Notes under the pieces: generated by a model
What the model was told of the DNA's origin: nothing
Databases searched by the model: none
What the model saw: only the letters and a program-made list of their open reading frames with translations
Part shown: piece by piece, positions 45,101-54,021 of the stretch
Numbering within the stretch: the stretch's first letter is position 1
Layout: each line of letters begins with the position of its first letter
Position numbers and translations under genes: made by a program
Source of the DNA: Sunxiuqinia sp963678245
Lineage (GTDB): Bacteria; Bacteroidota; Bacteroidia; Bacteroidales; Prolixibacteraceae
Direction: 5' to 3'
Assembly (NCBI GenBank): GCA_965140765.1
Contig: OZ223309.1
Coordinates: 2,542,001 to 2,606,000, forward strand
Length of the DNA stretch: 64,000 nucleotides

Positions 45101-46906
45101 ATGAAGACAGATAAAAAAACAATAATCATAGTCATTTCAACGCTGGCATTAGGTTTATTGCTGGGGTGGTTGATATTTGGTGGATCGGGAAATCAAACAA
45201 CAGATGAGCACCAACATGAAACGGAAGTGGCAGACGAAACAACCTGGACCTGCTCCATGCATCCTCAGATTCGCCAAGGTGAGCCTAGCTATTGCCCCAT
45301 TTGTGGCATGGATTTAATTCCATTGGAAGATGAAGACGATAGCGATGTTGACCCTATGGCGATCAGCATGTCAGCCACAGCCATGCAACTGGCCAGTGTA
45401 AGCACGGCAATGGTTGGAGCAATAGATCCCGTAAAATCGGTTCGCTTAAATGGCAAGGTCCAATCTGATGAGCGGCTGGTTTTTTCTCAGTCGTCGCATG
45501 TTCCCGGGCGGGTTGAGAAATTAATGGTGAATTTCACAGGCGAATATGTCAACAAGGGACAGACCATTGCAAGCGTTTATTCACCCGATTTAATGACTGC
45601 CCAGGAAGAATTGTTTGAAGCACAAAAAATAAAGGAATCCCAACCACAGCTTTTCAATTCAGCCAAAGAAAAGTTAAAAAACTGGAAGTTATCCGAAGGG
45701 CAGATTGAACAGCTATTGCAATCGGGAGCGGCGATGGAGTCCTTTAATGTGCAGGCTGATGTTTCAGGCTACGTGACCAAAAAAATGGTCAACCCCGGCG
45801 ATTATATCCGCAGGGGGGAAGCCATATACGAAATCGCCGACCTGTCAAAGGTATGGGTGCTTTTTGATGTGTATGAGTCGGATGTACCCTGGGTGAATAA
45901 AGGCGACAAAATGGAATTTACCATTGCCTCGCTTCCGGGTGAATCGTTTACCGGAACCATCTCTTTTCTCGATCCGGTTATTGACCCAAAAACACGGGTG
46001 GCCAAAGCACGGGTTGAAGTTACAAACCGGGAGTTAAAACTGAAGCCCGAGATGTTTGCATCGGGCACGGTGGAAGCAAAATTACCCAACCAGTCCAATG
46101 CGGTAGTGGTGCCCAAAACCGCTGTGATGTGGACCGGCAAACGTTCGGTCGTGTATGTCAAAAACACTACCGACCAGGGCGTGAATTTTATGATGCGCAA
46201 TGTGACATTAGGACCCGCCCTGGGCGAGAGTTTTATTATTGAAGATGGATTACAGGAAGGAGAGGAGCTCGCGGTGCATGGCACATTTAGCATTGATGCT
46301 GCAGCGCAACTGGCTGGAAAACCCAGTATGATGAATCCGGAAGGCGGGAAGGTTTCAACAGGACACGATCATGCAGGAATGGATATGGGCGGTGGAAGTC
46401 AATCAGGAAGCAAAACGGCGCAATCTTCCGAAGATATGACGATGGAACCTGTTGATGCTGATCCCGCTTTTAGGAAACAGTTAACCAATGTATATGAAAA
46501 CTACCTTAAAATGAAGGACGCATTTGTTGCATCTGAAGCACATCAGGTAATGGTTGCGGCTCAGGATGTCGAAAAATCGCTGAATAAAGTTGATATGGGA
46601 CTACTCAAAGGCGATGCCCACATGGCCTGGATGGAGCAGTTGAAAACACTTGAGAGCACAATAAATACGATCAGCAAATTGATGGACATTGAAAAACAAC
46701 GAACCGAATTTGCCCGGTTCAACCTGGCTTTTTACAAAAGCCTGAAAATGTTCGGACTGGCAAATACAACCGCCTACTTTCAATATTGCCCGATGGCCAT
46801 CGAAGACAAAGGGGCCTACTGGTTTAGCGAAACAGAAGAAATTCGCAATCCTTATTTTGGAGATATGATGTTGGGATGCGGAGAAACCAGGGAAACTCTG
46901 AAATAA
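45101..46906 (+). CDS. CusB-type periplasmic adaptor with metal-binding N-terminal and DUF3347 C-terminal domains
   Basis: This 601-residue protein has an N-terminal anchor helix (IIVISTLALGLLLGWLIFGG). A heavy-metal-binding motif WTCSMHPQIRQGEPSYCPIC lies at about 48-70, and the membrane-fusion body (about 95-400) includes YVNKGQTIASVYSPDL and a barrel-sandwich hybrid. A His/Met-rich linker (GHDHAGMDMGGG) leads to a DUF3347 domain (about 455-600) with YFQYCPMA and MMLGCGE. E. coli CusB has about 400 residues, so both ends are extensions. It links pump and channel and probably hands metal to the permease. The CusB-type extra domains favour Cu/Ag, not proven. Confidence 0.92.
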   Translation: MKTDKKTIIIVISTLALGLLLGWLIFGGSGNQTTDEHQHETEVADETTWTCSMHPQIRQGEPSYCPICGMDLIPLEDEDDSDVDPMAISMSATAMQLASVSTAMVGAIDPVKSVRLNGKVQSDERLVFSQSSHVPGRVEKLMVNFTGEYVNKGQTIASVYSPDLMTAQEELFEAQKIKESQPQLFNSAKEKLKNWKLSEGQIEQLLQSGAAMESFNVQADVSGYVTKKMVNPGDYIRRGEAIYEIADLSKVWVLFDVYESDVPWVNKGDKMEFTIASLPGESFTGTISFLDPVIDPKTRVAKARVEVTNRELKLKPEMFASGTVEAKLPNQSNAVVVPKTAVMWTGKRSVVYVKNTTDQGVNFMMRNVTLGPALGESFIIEDGLQEGEELAVHGTFSIDAAAQLAGKPSMMNPEGGKVSTGHDHAGMDMGGGSQSGSKTAQSSEDMTMEPVDADPAFRKQLTNVYENYLKMKDAFVASEAHQVMVAAQDVEKSLNKVDMGLLKGDAHMAWMEQLKTLESTINTISKLMDIEKQRTEFARFNLAFYKSLKMFGLANTTAYFQYCPMAIEDKGAYWFSETEEIRNPYFGDMMLGCGETRETLK

Positions 46907-47099
46907 AACCACAAATTAAGACATAAAGGTATGATAATTGCGTGTTCTATAATAGAGTTTATTCAAGGATAAAAACAAATAGTAACCATTTAAACATTAA
47001 ATAATTATGAAACGACTATGCAAGAATGCTTCACAAACAAGCCTAAATAAAATGAGGGTGTTACATCCAATACCTTTAAAAACTTTTAATTCTAATTGG

Positions 47100-47471
47100 A
47101 TGAAAGCAAAACTTTTTGGATTAGTAACAATTTTCCTGATGACAACAGCGGTTGTTTTTGCAGGAGAGAAAACAGAGAAATTTAAAGTGTATGGTAACTG
47201 CGGTATGTGCGAAAAGCGCAGCGAAAAAGCAGCGAAGTCGGTTGAGGGTGTGACCACTGCCGATTGGGACAAAAAAACCAAAATGATGGAAGTAACGCTG
47301 GACGATAGCAAAACCGATGTACACAAAGTGCATATGGCCATTGCCAAAGCCGGACACGACACCAAGATGCACAAAGCAAAAAACGAAGTTTACAATGAAC
47401 TTCCCGGCTGTTGCCAATACGATCGTGCTGCTGAAGAAAAAGCAGAATCTCACGATGGACACAAGCATTAA
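47100..47471 (+). CDS. Exported HMA-domain metal-binding protein
   Basis: The frame runs from 47007, but ATG 47100 begins a proper signal peptide (MKAKLFGLVTIFLMTTAVVFA), giving 123 residues. The HMA fold carries the metal site GNCGMC (C34, C37). A second Cys pair (PGCCQY) and a His-rich tail (HDGHKH) follow. HMA chaperones are usually cytoplasmic; this one should be periplasmic, where it could replace CusF and deliver metal to the adaptor. The gene lies 193 bases after the adaptor gene and ends in a terminator. Confidence 0.85.
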   Translation: MKAKLFGLVTIFLMTTAVVFAGEKTEKFKVYGNCGMCEKRSEKAAKSVEGVTTADWDKKTKMMEVTLDDSKTDVHKVHMAIAKAGHDTKMHKAKNEVYNELPGCCQYDRAAEEKAESHDGHKH

Positions 47472-47480
47472 TCGTAAAGA

Positions 47481-47522
47481 GAAAGAGTTGCCGTAAAAAT
47501 TTACCGGCAGCTCTTTTTTTCT
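47481..47522 (+). terminator. Terminator of the metal-efflux locus
   Basis: AGAGTTGCCGTAAA pairs, with a G-T pair and a bulge, with TTTACCGGCAGCTCT, followed by seven T. Confidence 0.75.
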
Positions 47523-47529
47523 ACTATTT

Positions 47530-47894
47530 AAAGCCATGAAAAACATCCGACTGAAATCGACAACAACCTGTCTGGCATATCATTTTAAGCAGGAATGAAC
47601 GATGCCTGAAAATGCATGCAGCTATTTTATCAGTGTACAAGCCGCAAACGGTAACAAAACCAAAGAAGGAAGCTTGGTGTGTCTACTGTTCATTCGGAAC
47701 GGTAAAATGCCGTCGGTACAGACAGTTAAAAATTGTGGTGCGTAACATGCACAGCTAAACAGTTGAAACGAGCATGTTTAGTCAAAACACAAAAGGTAAT
47801 GATTAAAGCGCGAGTTCCATATGATACCTTATAAATAAACAATTTTAATCATATAAAATTTGCGAACGTTTTCCCTGATCGACTATACTTCGCT
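47530..47894. other. Gene-free region after the metal-efflux locus
   Basis: These 365 bases separate the efflux terminator from the convergent serB gene. Only short frames occur, the longest being 47-49 codons around 47602-47756 in two frames, and none has a recognisable product. The stretch may be remnant DNA from the insertion of the efflux locus. Nothing else is seen. Confidence 0.5.
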
Positions 47895-49118
47895 TTAATC
47901 GTAGATTTCCCGATCACGAAAACCAATTAAATAAAGGAGCGCATCAAGACCGACTTCGGAAATGGCGTTTTTAGCAGTTTCCTGAACTTTGGGCTTGGCA
48001 TGAAAAGCAATACCCAAGCCCGCTAATTGAATCATGGGTAAATCGTTCGATCCATCTCCTACCGCAATGACCTGCTCTAAATGTAAATCTTCTTTAAAGG
48101 CCAATAATTTCAGCATTTCTGCTTTCTTCTCGCCATCCATTATTTCACCTACATGTCTCCCGGTCAATTTGCCATCGGCCACTTCCAGTTCATTGGCAAA
48201 TACATAATCGACATCCAGCTTCGATTTCAAGTAGTTGCCAAAATAGTTAAATCCACCAGACAAAATCGCCGTTTTATAGCCAAACTTTTTAAGTGTTCGA
48301 AACAAACGCTCAGCCCCTTCGGTAAGGGGTAGCTGCTCGGCAATTTCACTCATGACCGACACATCCAGTCCTTTTAGCAAGCTAATGCGTTTCTCGAAAC
48401 TTTCCTTAAAATCAAGCTCTCCGCGCATAGCTGACTCGGTAATCGCACTCACCTCATCATAAACACCAGCCTTGCGGGCTAATTCATCAATCACTTCAGC
48501 CTGAATAATTGTGGAGTCCATATCAAAACAAACCAGACGACGATTGCGTCGGTACATATTATCCACCTGAAAAGCAATGTCGACACCTGTTTCTGTACTT
48601 ATTTCAATAAACGTCCGTTTTAGTAGTTCTTTATCGTGAGGGGTTCCACGAACCGAAAATTCAACCACACTTTTGACATTCCCTTTATCATCGCTGAGCG
48701 GAATCCGACCTGACAGACGAGAGATAATATCAATATTTAAGCCTTGCTTTGAAATAGCTGAAGTTACTTTTGCCAGCTGCAAGGCAGTTAATTTCCGTGC
48801 CAGCAGCGTTACAATGAAACGTTCTTTCCCCTGGTGAGTTACCCATTCGTCATACCTCGCCTCGGTGATGGGTGTAAACTTCACCTTCAGTCCCAGTTCG
48901 TGCGCTTTGAACAACAAATCCTTCAATATTGGCGATGAATCGGCTTTTGCCGATAACTCAAACAAAATACCCAATCCGAGATGTTCGTGGATAACCGCCT
49001 GTCCGATATCCAGTATATTTACTTCGTATTGCGCTAATATTTCTGTTAGCGACACCGTCAACCCGGCTTTATCCGCGCCTGATATATTGAGTAGAATAAT
49101 CTCTCGTCCTTTTTGCAT
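47895..49118 (-). CDS. serB: Phosphoserine phosphatase with N-terminal ACT domains
   Basis: This 407-residue protein has two ACT-type regions (about 5-85 and 100-185) ahead of a HAD phosphatase domain. Catalytic motifs are DMDST with D199 and D201, the Ser in AILSGGFNYFG and GDGSNDLPMI. It makes L-serine from phosphoserine; the ACT domains suggest feedback control by an amino acid. This long form is common in Bacteroidota and mycobacteria. The gene follows the OsmC-family gene by nine bases, so they are probably co-transcribed. Confidence 0.93.
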   Translation of the reverse strand: MQKGREIILLNISGADKAGLTVSLTEILAQYEVNILDIGQAVIHEHLGLGILFELSAKADSSPILKDLLFKAHELGLKVKFTPITEARYDEWVTHQGKERFIVTLLARKLTALQLAKVTSAISKQGLNIDIISRLSGRIPLSDDKGNVKSVVEFSVRGTPHDKELLKRTFIEISTETGVDIAFQVDNMYRRNRRLVCFDMDSTIIQAEVIDELARKAGVYDEVSAITESAMRGELDFKESFEKRISLLKGLDVSVMSEIAEQLPLTEGAERLFRTLKKFGYKTAILSGGFNYFGNYLKSKLDVDYVFANELEVADGKLTGRHVGEIMDGEKKAEMLKLLAFKEDLHLEQVIAVGDGSNDLPMIQLAGLGIAFHAKPKVQETAKNAISEVGLDALLYLIGFRDREIYD

Positions 49119-49127
49119 GATAGTTGA

Positions 49128-49532
49128 TTACCAATTGAATTTTATGGTTTGTTTTAAATCCGGATGCAAGCTTAACGGAACCGGACTTTTCCCTACAACA
49201 CTTTCAATAAGCTTCTTTTCTTGGTCAGTATAATTCTTCTTTGGAAAGAAAAACTCAATGATCACCTCAGCTACGCGACGCGGATCACTAGCCATGATCT
49301 TCGTAATTTCGAGTTGCGTGCCAACGATATCAATATCATTATCCATCGCGTTAATACCCATAATCGTCATGATGCAATTACCAAGCGAGGTTGCCAATAA
49401 ATCCGTTGGGGAGAACGACTGTCCTTTTCCTCTGTTATCGCAAGGTGCATCGGTAATAATCTTTGCCCCAGATTGAACATGAACATTCTCCGTACTCAAA
49501 TCGCCAAGGTAAGTGGTCTTTATTGTAGCCAT
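49128..49532 (-). CDS. OsmC/Ohr-family protein
   Basis: This 134-residue protein fits the OsmC fold: an N-terminal strand region with GAKIITDAPCDNRGKGQSFSPTDLL followed by the helix ATSLGNCIMTIMGINA, which holds the conserved Cys. OsmC and Ohr reduce organic hydroperoxides through two Cys. The position of the first Cys here (PCDNRG) is like the YhfA-type subgroup, whose activity is less certain. It is cytoplasmic and shares a transcript with serB. Confidence 0.85.
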   Translation of the reverse strand: MATIKTTYLGDLSTENVHVQSGAKIITDAPCDNRGKGQSFSPTDLLATSLGNCIMTIMGINAMDNDIDIVGTQLEITKIMASDPRRVAEVIIEFFFPKKNYTDQEKKLIESVVGKSPVPLSLHPDLKQTIKFNW

Positions 49533-49556
49533 TGGATAATCATTTTTGAATTACGG

Positions 49557-49564
49557 CAAAAGTA
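49557..49564 (-). promoter_or_regulatory. -7 promoter box of the osmC-serB transcript
   Basis: The minus strand reads TACTTTTG, a perfect TAnnTTTG match, about 25 bases before the start codon. No TTG element is obvious. Confidence 0.4.
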
Positions 49565-49898
49565 CAAAAAAATAAAAGTATGCGAAGGTCGACTTGTTTA
49601 TAGATTGTACCAAACCAAGTCATGATACACATGACGTAAGCAGTAGCAGGTTACACCCGGAAACTATGCTTGAGATCCGGTTCTTTCAATCAACCTGATT
49701 TCCGCCTTAAACAAAATTAATCTATTGCTATCAACCCCAGTTTTCCATGCATCTTCTTTTCGCTGTCGTAAAAAAAATCAATTGACAGTCGCAAAGGAGT
49801 TCGATGGCACTAATTATTGGCACAAAAAGAAAGCAGCCCCAAAACTTACTTTTGAGACCGCCTTAACAAATTGATTAATTAATTTAAAGATATATTGA
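49565..49898. other. Gene-free region
   Basis: These 334 bases lie between the OsmC-family gene and the basic secreted-protein gene, both on the minus strand. No frame or clear terminator hairpin stands out; only short inverted repeats such as CATGATACACATG near 49621 are seen. The 3' end of the secreted-protein transcript must lie here. Confidence 0.45.
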
Positions 49899-50612
49899 TT
49901 AGAAATGGGCTGAGAAATGAATTCCAACATTAAAGCGTGGAGCAATTCGATAGCCATATCCGTATGGTTCGAATACCAGCTCTCCATAACGGTAATACAA
50001 ATGGTCGCCTACCCAAAACCGATCGCAATGAAATGGTAAATGTTCAAACACCAGATGTGCCGGGAACTCTACCCGTACATAACCAATTCCATGATGATGG
50101 CGATAATAGTGACCACCATAGAAATAATAGTCGCCATGATTGTGTCTGATTCTCATAGGGTTCTCACAAAAGCGAGAATAAACTCGTCCGTATTTTGGGT
50201 GACGATATTCGTAGCGACGATCATACTTGTAATACCTGCTACCATACTTTTCACTGTAGCGGTACGACTTTTTATTATTCCGATTCCAATGATCATCCCG
50301 ATTGTTCTTTCTGTTCCGATCGGCATAACTCCATTGGTCTCGTGAGTGACTTCGATCCCAATCGTGGCTGTTATTTCGATCTGACTTGTGATAGGCTCGT
50401 TGATCATTTCGAGGCTTCCGGCTTCGGTCGGCTGTTGAATATTCCCGACGGTCGCTTTTTCTACTATTGCGGTCGTTATACTGCTTACTTTGCTTGTAAG
50501 TTCTTCTGCTATCAGAACCTGTTTCTCTACGTTGTGCCTCTGCATTAACTCCTGTCATGACTGCTGCAAATGTAATCATCAATACAATCAGTCTCATCTT
50601 TTTTGTTTTCAT
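49899..50612 (-). CDS. Secreted, highly basic low-complexity protein of unknown function
   Basis: This 237-residue protein has a signal peptide (residues 1-27, ending NAEAQ). Residues about 28-150 are almost entirely Arg, Asp, Asn, Ser, Tyr, Lys and His and should be disordered. The C-terminal part (about 150-237) is Tyr/His-rich but looks folded and conserved: GHYYRHHHGIGYVRVEFPAH, then HLPFHCDRFWVGDHLYYRYG. I do not know its function. Charge and Tyr content suggest binding to acidic polymers or a role in the envelope. The gene has no close partner. Long frames on the opposite strand here are artefacts of its biased codons. Confidence 0.75.
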   Translation of the reverse strand: MKTKKMRLIVLMITFAAVMTGVNAEAQRRETGSDSRRTYKQSKQYNDRNSRKSDRREYSTADRSRKPRNDQRAYHKSDRNNSHDWDRSHSRDQWSYADRNRKNNRDDHWNRNNKKSYRYSEKYGSRYYKYDRRYEYRHPKYGRVYSRFCENPMRIRHNHGDYYFYGGHYYRHHHGIGYVRVEFPAHLVFEHLPFHCDRFWVGDHLYYRYGELVFEPYGYGYRIAPRFNVGIHFSAHF

Positions 50613-50793
50613 GGCTTCCAGTTTTTAATGTTTTATAAATGTCTCATCTGGTGCCTGCATTTACCGGTAATCAGTTGTTTGATGACAAGCAAACCTCATG
50701 CCAAAAGCGCATCAAATTAAATTTCAACATCTTATACATAGCCCGAATAAACATCTTTTTTGAATAAGGGCTTTCATTCTGGGTTGATAATAT

Positions 50794-50801
50794 TATTTTT
50801 G
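50794..50801 (+). promoter_or_regulatory. -7 promoter box of ruvX-def
   Basis: TATTTTTG is a perfect TAnnTTTG element; transcription would start near 50808, about 13 bases before the start codon at 50819-50821. Confidence 0.4.
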
Positions 50802-50818
50802 CACAAATTTTTAATGAA

Positions 50819-51241
50819 ATGGGTAGAATACTGGCAATCGATTATGGCCGAAAGCGCGTTGGTTTGGCTGTTACCGATCCGATGCAACTGATTGCATCGA
50901 AGTTAACAACGGTTCGCAGCCATGACATCTTCGACTTTCTGAAAGACTATTTTCAGAAAGAGCAAGTCGAAAAAGTCATTATCGGTTACCCACTTCAGAT
51001 GAACAATGAGCCCTCTGAAGCCGTTTTGTATATCAATCCGTTTTTAAAGCGGTTTCAAAAGCTTTATCCCGACATGCCTATCGAGCAGGTTGATGAGCGC
51101 TTTACATCAAAAATGGCATTTCAAACCATGATTGATGCGGGATTAAAAAAGAAAGACAGACAAAATAAAGGAACGATTGATGCGGTAAGTGCAACAATTA
51201 TTCTTCAATCGTACATGGAACAACAAAAATATAGATCATGA
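50819..51241 (+). CDS. ruvX: Holliday junction resolvase-like protein YqgF/RuvX
   Basis: This 140-residue protein has the RNase H-like fold with the motif ILAIDYGRKRVGLAVTDP at the N-terminus (catalytic Asp in IDYG), GYPLQMNN in the middle and QVDERFTS with KGTIDAVSATIIL at the end. The family takes part in processing the 5' end of pre-16S rRNA and may cut branched DNA. Its TGA stop overlaps the def start codon (ATGA), so the two genes are translated together. Confidence 0.93.
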   Translation: MGRILAIDYGRKRVGLAVTDPMQLIASKLTTVRSHDIFDFLKDYFQKEQVEKVIIGYPLQMNNEPSEAVLYINPFLKRFQKLYPDMPIEQVDERFTSKMAFQTMIDAGLKKKDRQNKGTIDAVSATIILQSYMEQQKYRS

Positions 51242-51807
51242 TATATCCGATAACTGTATATGGAGATCCGCTTTTGCGGAAGGTAGCTCAACCAATTGAT
51301 GAGAATTTTGAAGGATTGAAAGAACTGGTTGAAAACATGTTTGAAACCATGTACCGTTCCGAAGGTGTTGGATTAGCCGCTCCCCAGGTTGGTAAATCGT
51401 TACGACTATTTGTTGTTGATGCCTCAACAGCAGCTGATGAAGAGCCGGAATTGGAAGGGTTCAAAAAAGCCTTTATTAACCCTGAGATACTAGAAAAAAC
51501 CGGCGATGAATGGGTCATGAACGAAGGTTGTTTAAGTCTACCCGAGATCCGCGAAGACATTAGTCGCCCGGAACGTATTAAAATTAAGTACCTTGATGAA
51601 AACGGGGTGGAGCATATTGAAGAGTACAGAGGTTTTGCAGCCCGTGTTATCCAACACGAGTATGACCATTTGGATGGCGTTTTGCTAATAGACTACCTCA
51701 ACCCACTGAAAAAACGTTTGCTCAAAGGCAAATTAACAGCTATTTCGAAAGGAAAAGTACGAACTTCATACCGTATCGTTTTACCTGGGAAAAAAGTAGG
51801 TTCGTGA
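51238..51807 (+). CDS. def: Peptide deformylase
   Basis: The 189-residue protein has all three deformylase motifs: GVGLAAPQVG, EGCLSLPE and QHEYDHLDGVL. Metal ligands are the Cys of EGCLS and both His of HEYDH, with the catalytic Glu between them. It removes the formyl group from nascent proteins in the cytoplasm. The pairing with ruvX is common in Bacteroidota. Confidence 0.96.
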   Translation: MIYPITVYGDPLLRKVAQPIDENFEGLKELVENMFETMYRSEGVGLAAPQVGKSLRLFVVDASTAADEEPELEGFKKAFINPEILEKTGDEWVMNEGCLSLPEIREDISRPERIKIKYLDENGVEHIEEYRGFAARVIQHEYDHLDGVLLIDYLNPLKKRLLKGKLTAISKGKVRTSYRIVLPGKKVGS

Positions 51808-51914
51808 GAGAAATGGGTGGTTTTATCATCCAAATAGTAGCGTTCATCAAAAAATTACGTTCTGCTTAAACTAATCATATTATTCGCCCGTAGTCAGTAT
51901 AAAAACAACTGACA

Positions 51915-53894
51915 ATGAGCTTTTTCAGAAACAACCCCTTTACAAAAATTTTGAGTTTTTGGATCGTTGGTTTGATGCTGGGCTTTTATGCTCCTCAAGC
52001 TAAGTTTTTACTATTGATTGTCGGCATCACTTTAGCGGTACTCGTTTTATCTAAATTAAAAACCAAACCGTACCCGTTTGACAGCTACTTGTCAGCCTTT
52101 TATGCCAGTTTCTTCGCCTTGTTGGCTTTTATTTCAGTCGGACGCCCATCAATTCCAGACCGAAATGAAAAGCAACATTTTGTAGCCGCGGTATTGGAAT
52201 ATCCAACCGAAAAGACCACCTCCTACCAAAGTGTAATTCAAATTAATCAGGCCGACTCCTCGTATTACGAAAACCAAAAAATAATTGTCTATCTAAAAAA
52301 AGATACGTCAGTACTTCAATTAAAGCCAGGCGACAAGTTGGTTGCTCAAGCCAGAATACAACGCATACAAAACTCAAGCGATCCTTTTGCTTTCGACTAC
52401 CAGGCATTTATGGCCAATCGAGAAGTTTATTACAGCGCCTATTTGCCAACGAAAGATTATCAACGAATAGCCGAAAAAGCCTCCAGCATTCCATTTGCAG
52501 CTGAAAAGTTTAGGTTTCGCTTAATCAATCAACTCAAAAAACACATTACAAATGATGAACAACGACAGGTCATTTCGGCATTAACGCTGGGGTACCGAAA
52601 AGAGCTGTCACCCGAAACCCGCTCCTATTTCGCCTCAACCGGTGCGATGCATGTTTTGGCCGTCTCCGGCTTACACGTGGGAATGATCTACTTGTTTCTC
52701 ACCTATGCGCTTGGTTTTCTCAAACGAACTCAGCTGGGACGAATGACCTTTGTAATTATCATCGCCCTACTCTTGTGGAGCTATGCACTAATTACCGGCT
52801 TTTCGCCATCGGTGCAACGAGCAACGGTCATGTTCTCGTTTATTCTTGTCGCCAACAGCCTTCGCCGACCGGCATCAATTTATAATTCAATCGCTGCTTC
52901 GGCATTCTTACTTTTACTAATCAACCCCAATTTAATTTTTGAGGTGGGCTTTCAACTTTCCTATGCGGCCGTTACCAGTATCGTTTTCTTCTTCCCAAAA
53001 ATAGAATCATTGTGGTCGCCCCAAAACAACGTACTTAATTGGTTTTGGCAACTTTTCTGTGTTTCGATAGCAGCGCAAATTGGCACCTTCGCTTTAAGTG
53101 TTTACTATTTTCACCAGTTTCCCCTTTTCTTTTGGCTCAGTAATTTTATTGTGATACCCGCAGCGTACGTTATTTTAGCCAGCACAGTCTTATTCTTCCT
53201 CATTTCTCCGGTAAACTGGCTGGTGGCAGTCCTTGCAAAGGTGCTGTCATCAGTAACTTTCCTGACCCTATTTCTGCTCAAAAAAATTGACCAAATTCCA
53301 AATTCCCTGATTGAAAACATTGGTATTTCAGCATTCCAATTAGCTGTTTTGCTGGCCTGTTTAATCGCTAGCATGTTTTTCATTAAACTAAAACGGAAAG
53401 AATTTCTGTTTCTGGCAGTATCCCTTTTTCTGTTCTTTCAAATTGCATCTTTCAGCCAGAAAATGGCGTTGTTTAATCAAACAAAATGCATCTTTTATAA
53501 TTCGGCTCAGTGTCTGCATTTAATCAATGGTCGCAAAAACTACCTGATTTATGCTGAAAAGGATGAGGAAGAATACCGATCGATTCCGCATGCTCTCCGA
53601 GAACTTCAATTGGATTCTCCAACTGCAATTCAACTCGATACATGTCAGAATTTTTCGACCTCCGATTTACTCATTGACAAACGGACAGTTCTGTTTGTTG
53701 ATCAAACCTTTCAATACAAAAAACGTAAAGAAAAGCGACAACAGACGGATCTGAAAAATCAAGAAAAAGAAGATCAACAGTACTATTTTTCGGATCTAGC
53801 TTTTAAAACAACAATTGATTCGGCGTTGGAGAAAGGTAAGATTTTAGATTTTAATAACTTATCAGTTCCCGAAACATTTATTGCTGACTTTTAA
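51915..53894 (+). CDS. ComEC/Rec2-family DNA-uptake membrane protein, without a metallo-lactamase domain
   Basis: This 659-residue protein has N-terminal helices, a DUF4131 region (about 25-195) and the Competence domain (about 210-490) with TLGYRKELSPETRSYFASTG and MHVLAVSGLHVGMIYLF. The C-terminal part (about 505-659) is short and hydrophilic and shows no HxHxDH metallo-beta-lactamase motif, unlike B. subtilis ComEC (776 residues). This shorter form appears often in Bacteroidota, as I recall. It should form the inner-membrane channel for incoming single-stranded DNA. Other competence genes are not adjacent. Confidence 0.87.
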   Translation: MSFFRNNPFTKILSFWIVGLMLGFYAPQAKFLLLIVGITLAVLVLSKLKTKPYPFDSYLSAFYASFFALLAFISVGRPSIPDRNEKQHFVAAVLEYPTEKTTSYQSVIQINQADSSYYENQKIIVYLKKDTSVLQLKPGDKLVAQARIQRIQNSSDPFAFDYQAFMANREVYYSAYLPTKDYQRIAEKASSIPFAAEKFRFRLINQLKKHITNDEQRQVISALTLGYRKELSPETRSYFASTGAMHVLAVSGLHVGMIYLFLTYALGFLKRTQLGRMTFVIIIALLLWSYALITGFSPSVQRATVMFSFILVANSLRRPASIYNSIAASAFLLLLINPNLIFEVGFQLSYAAVTSIVFFFPKIESLWSPQNNVLNWFWQLFCVSIAAQIGTFALSVYYFHQFPLFFWLSNFIVIPAAYVILASTVLFFLISPVNWLVAVLAKVLSSVTFLTLFLLKKIDQIPNSLIENIGISAFQLAVLLACLIASMFFIKLKRKEFLFLAVSLFLFFQIASFSQKMALFNQTKCIFYNSAQCLHLINGRKNYLIYAEKDEEEYRSIPHALRELQLDSPTAIQLDTCQNFSTSDLLIDKRTVLFVDQTFQYKKRKEKRQQTDLKNQEKEDQQYYFSDLAFKTTIDSALEKGKILDFNNLSVPETFIADF

Positions 53895-54021
53895 CAATTT
53901 ACGAATCCCAGTGCTTTTAAGTTATTGGTAACGCACACGAAAAACAAGCATAAATTCGTGGAAATTGTAGTTTTTATACTTTACTTTACCGGGCTGAATT
54001 CTGAAAAATGAGTGACAAAAT

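Noticed and set aside
47602..47756. Two overlapping frames of 47-49 codons, one faintly like the N-terminal DNA-binding part of Bacteroidota tyrosine recombinases, the other with a C-x-x-C motif.
   Set aside because: The resemblance is only a few residues, the frames are short, and no catalytic recombinase domain is nearby.
50153..50548. Three long frames on both strands over the basic secreted-protein gene, some Cys- and His-rich.
   Set aside because: They are shadows of the biased Arg/Tyr codons of the real gene, which alone has a signal peptide and a conserved C-terminal domain.
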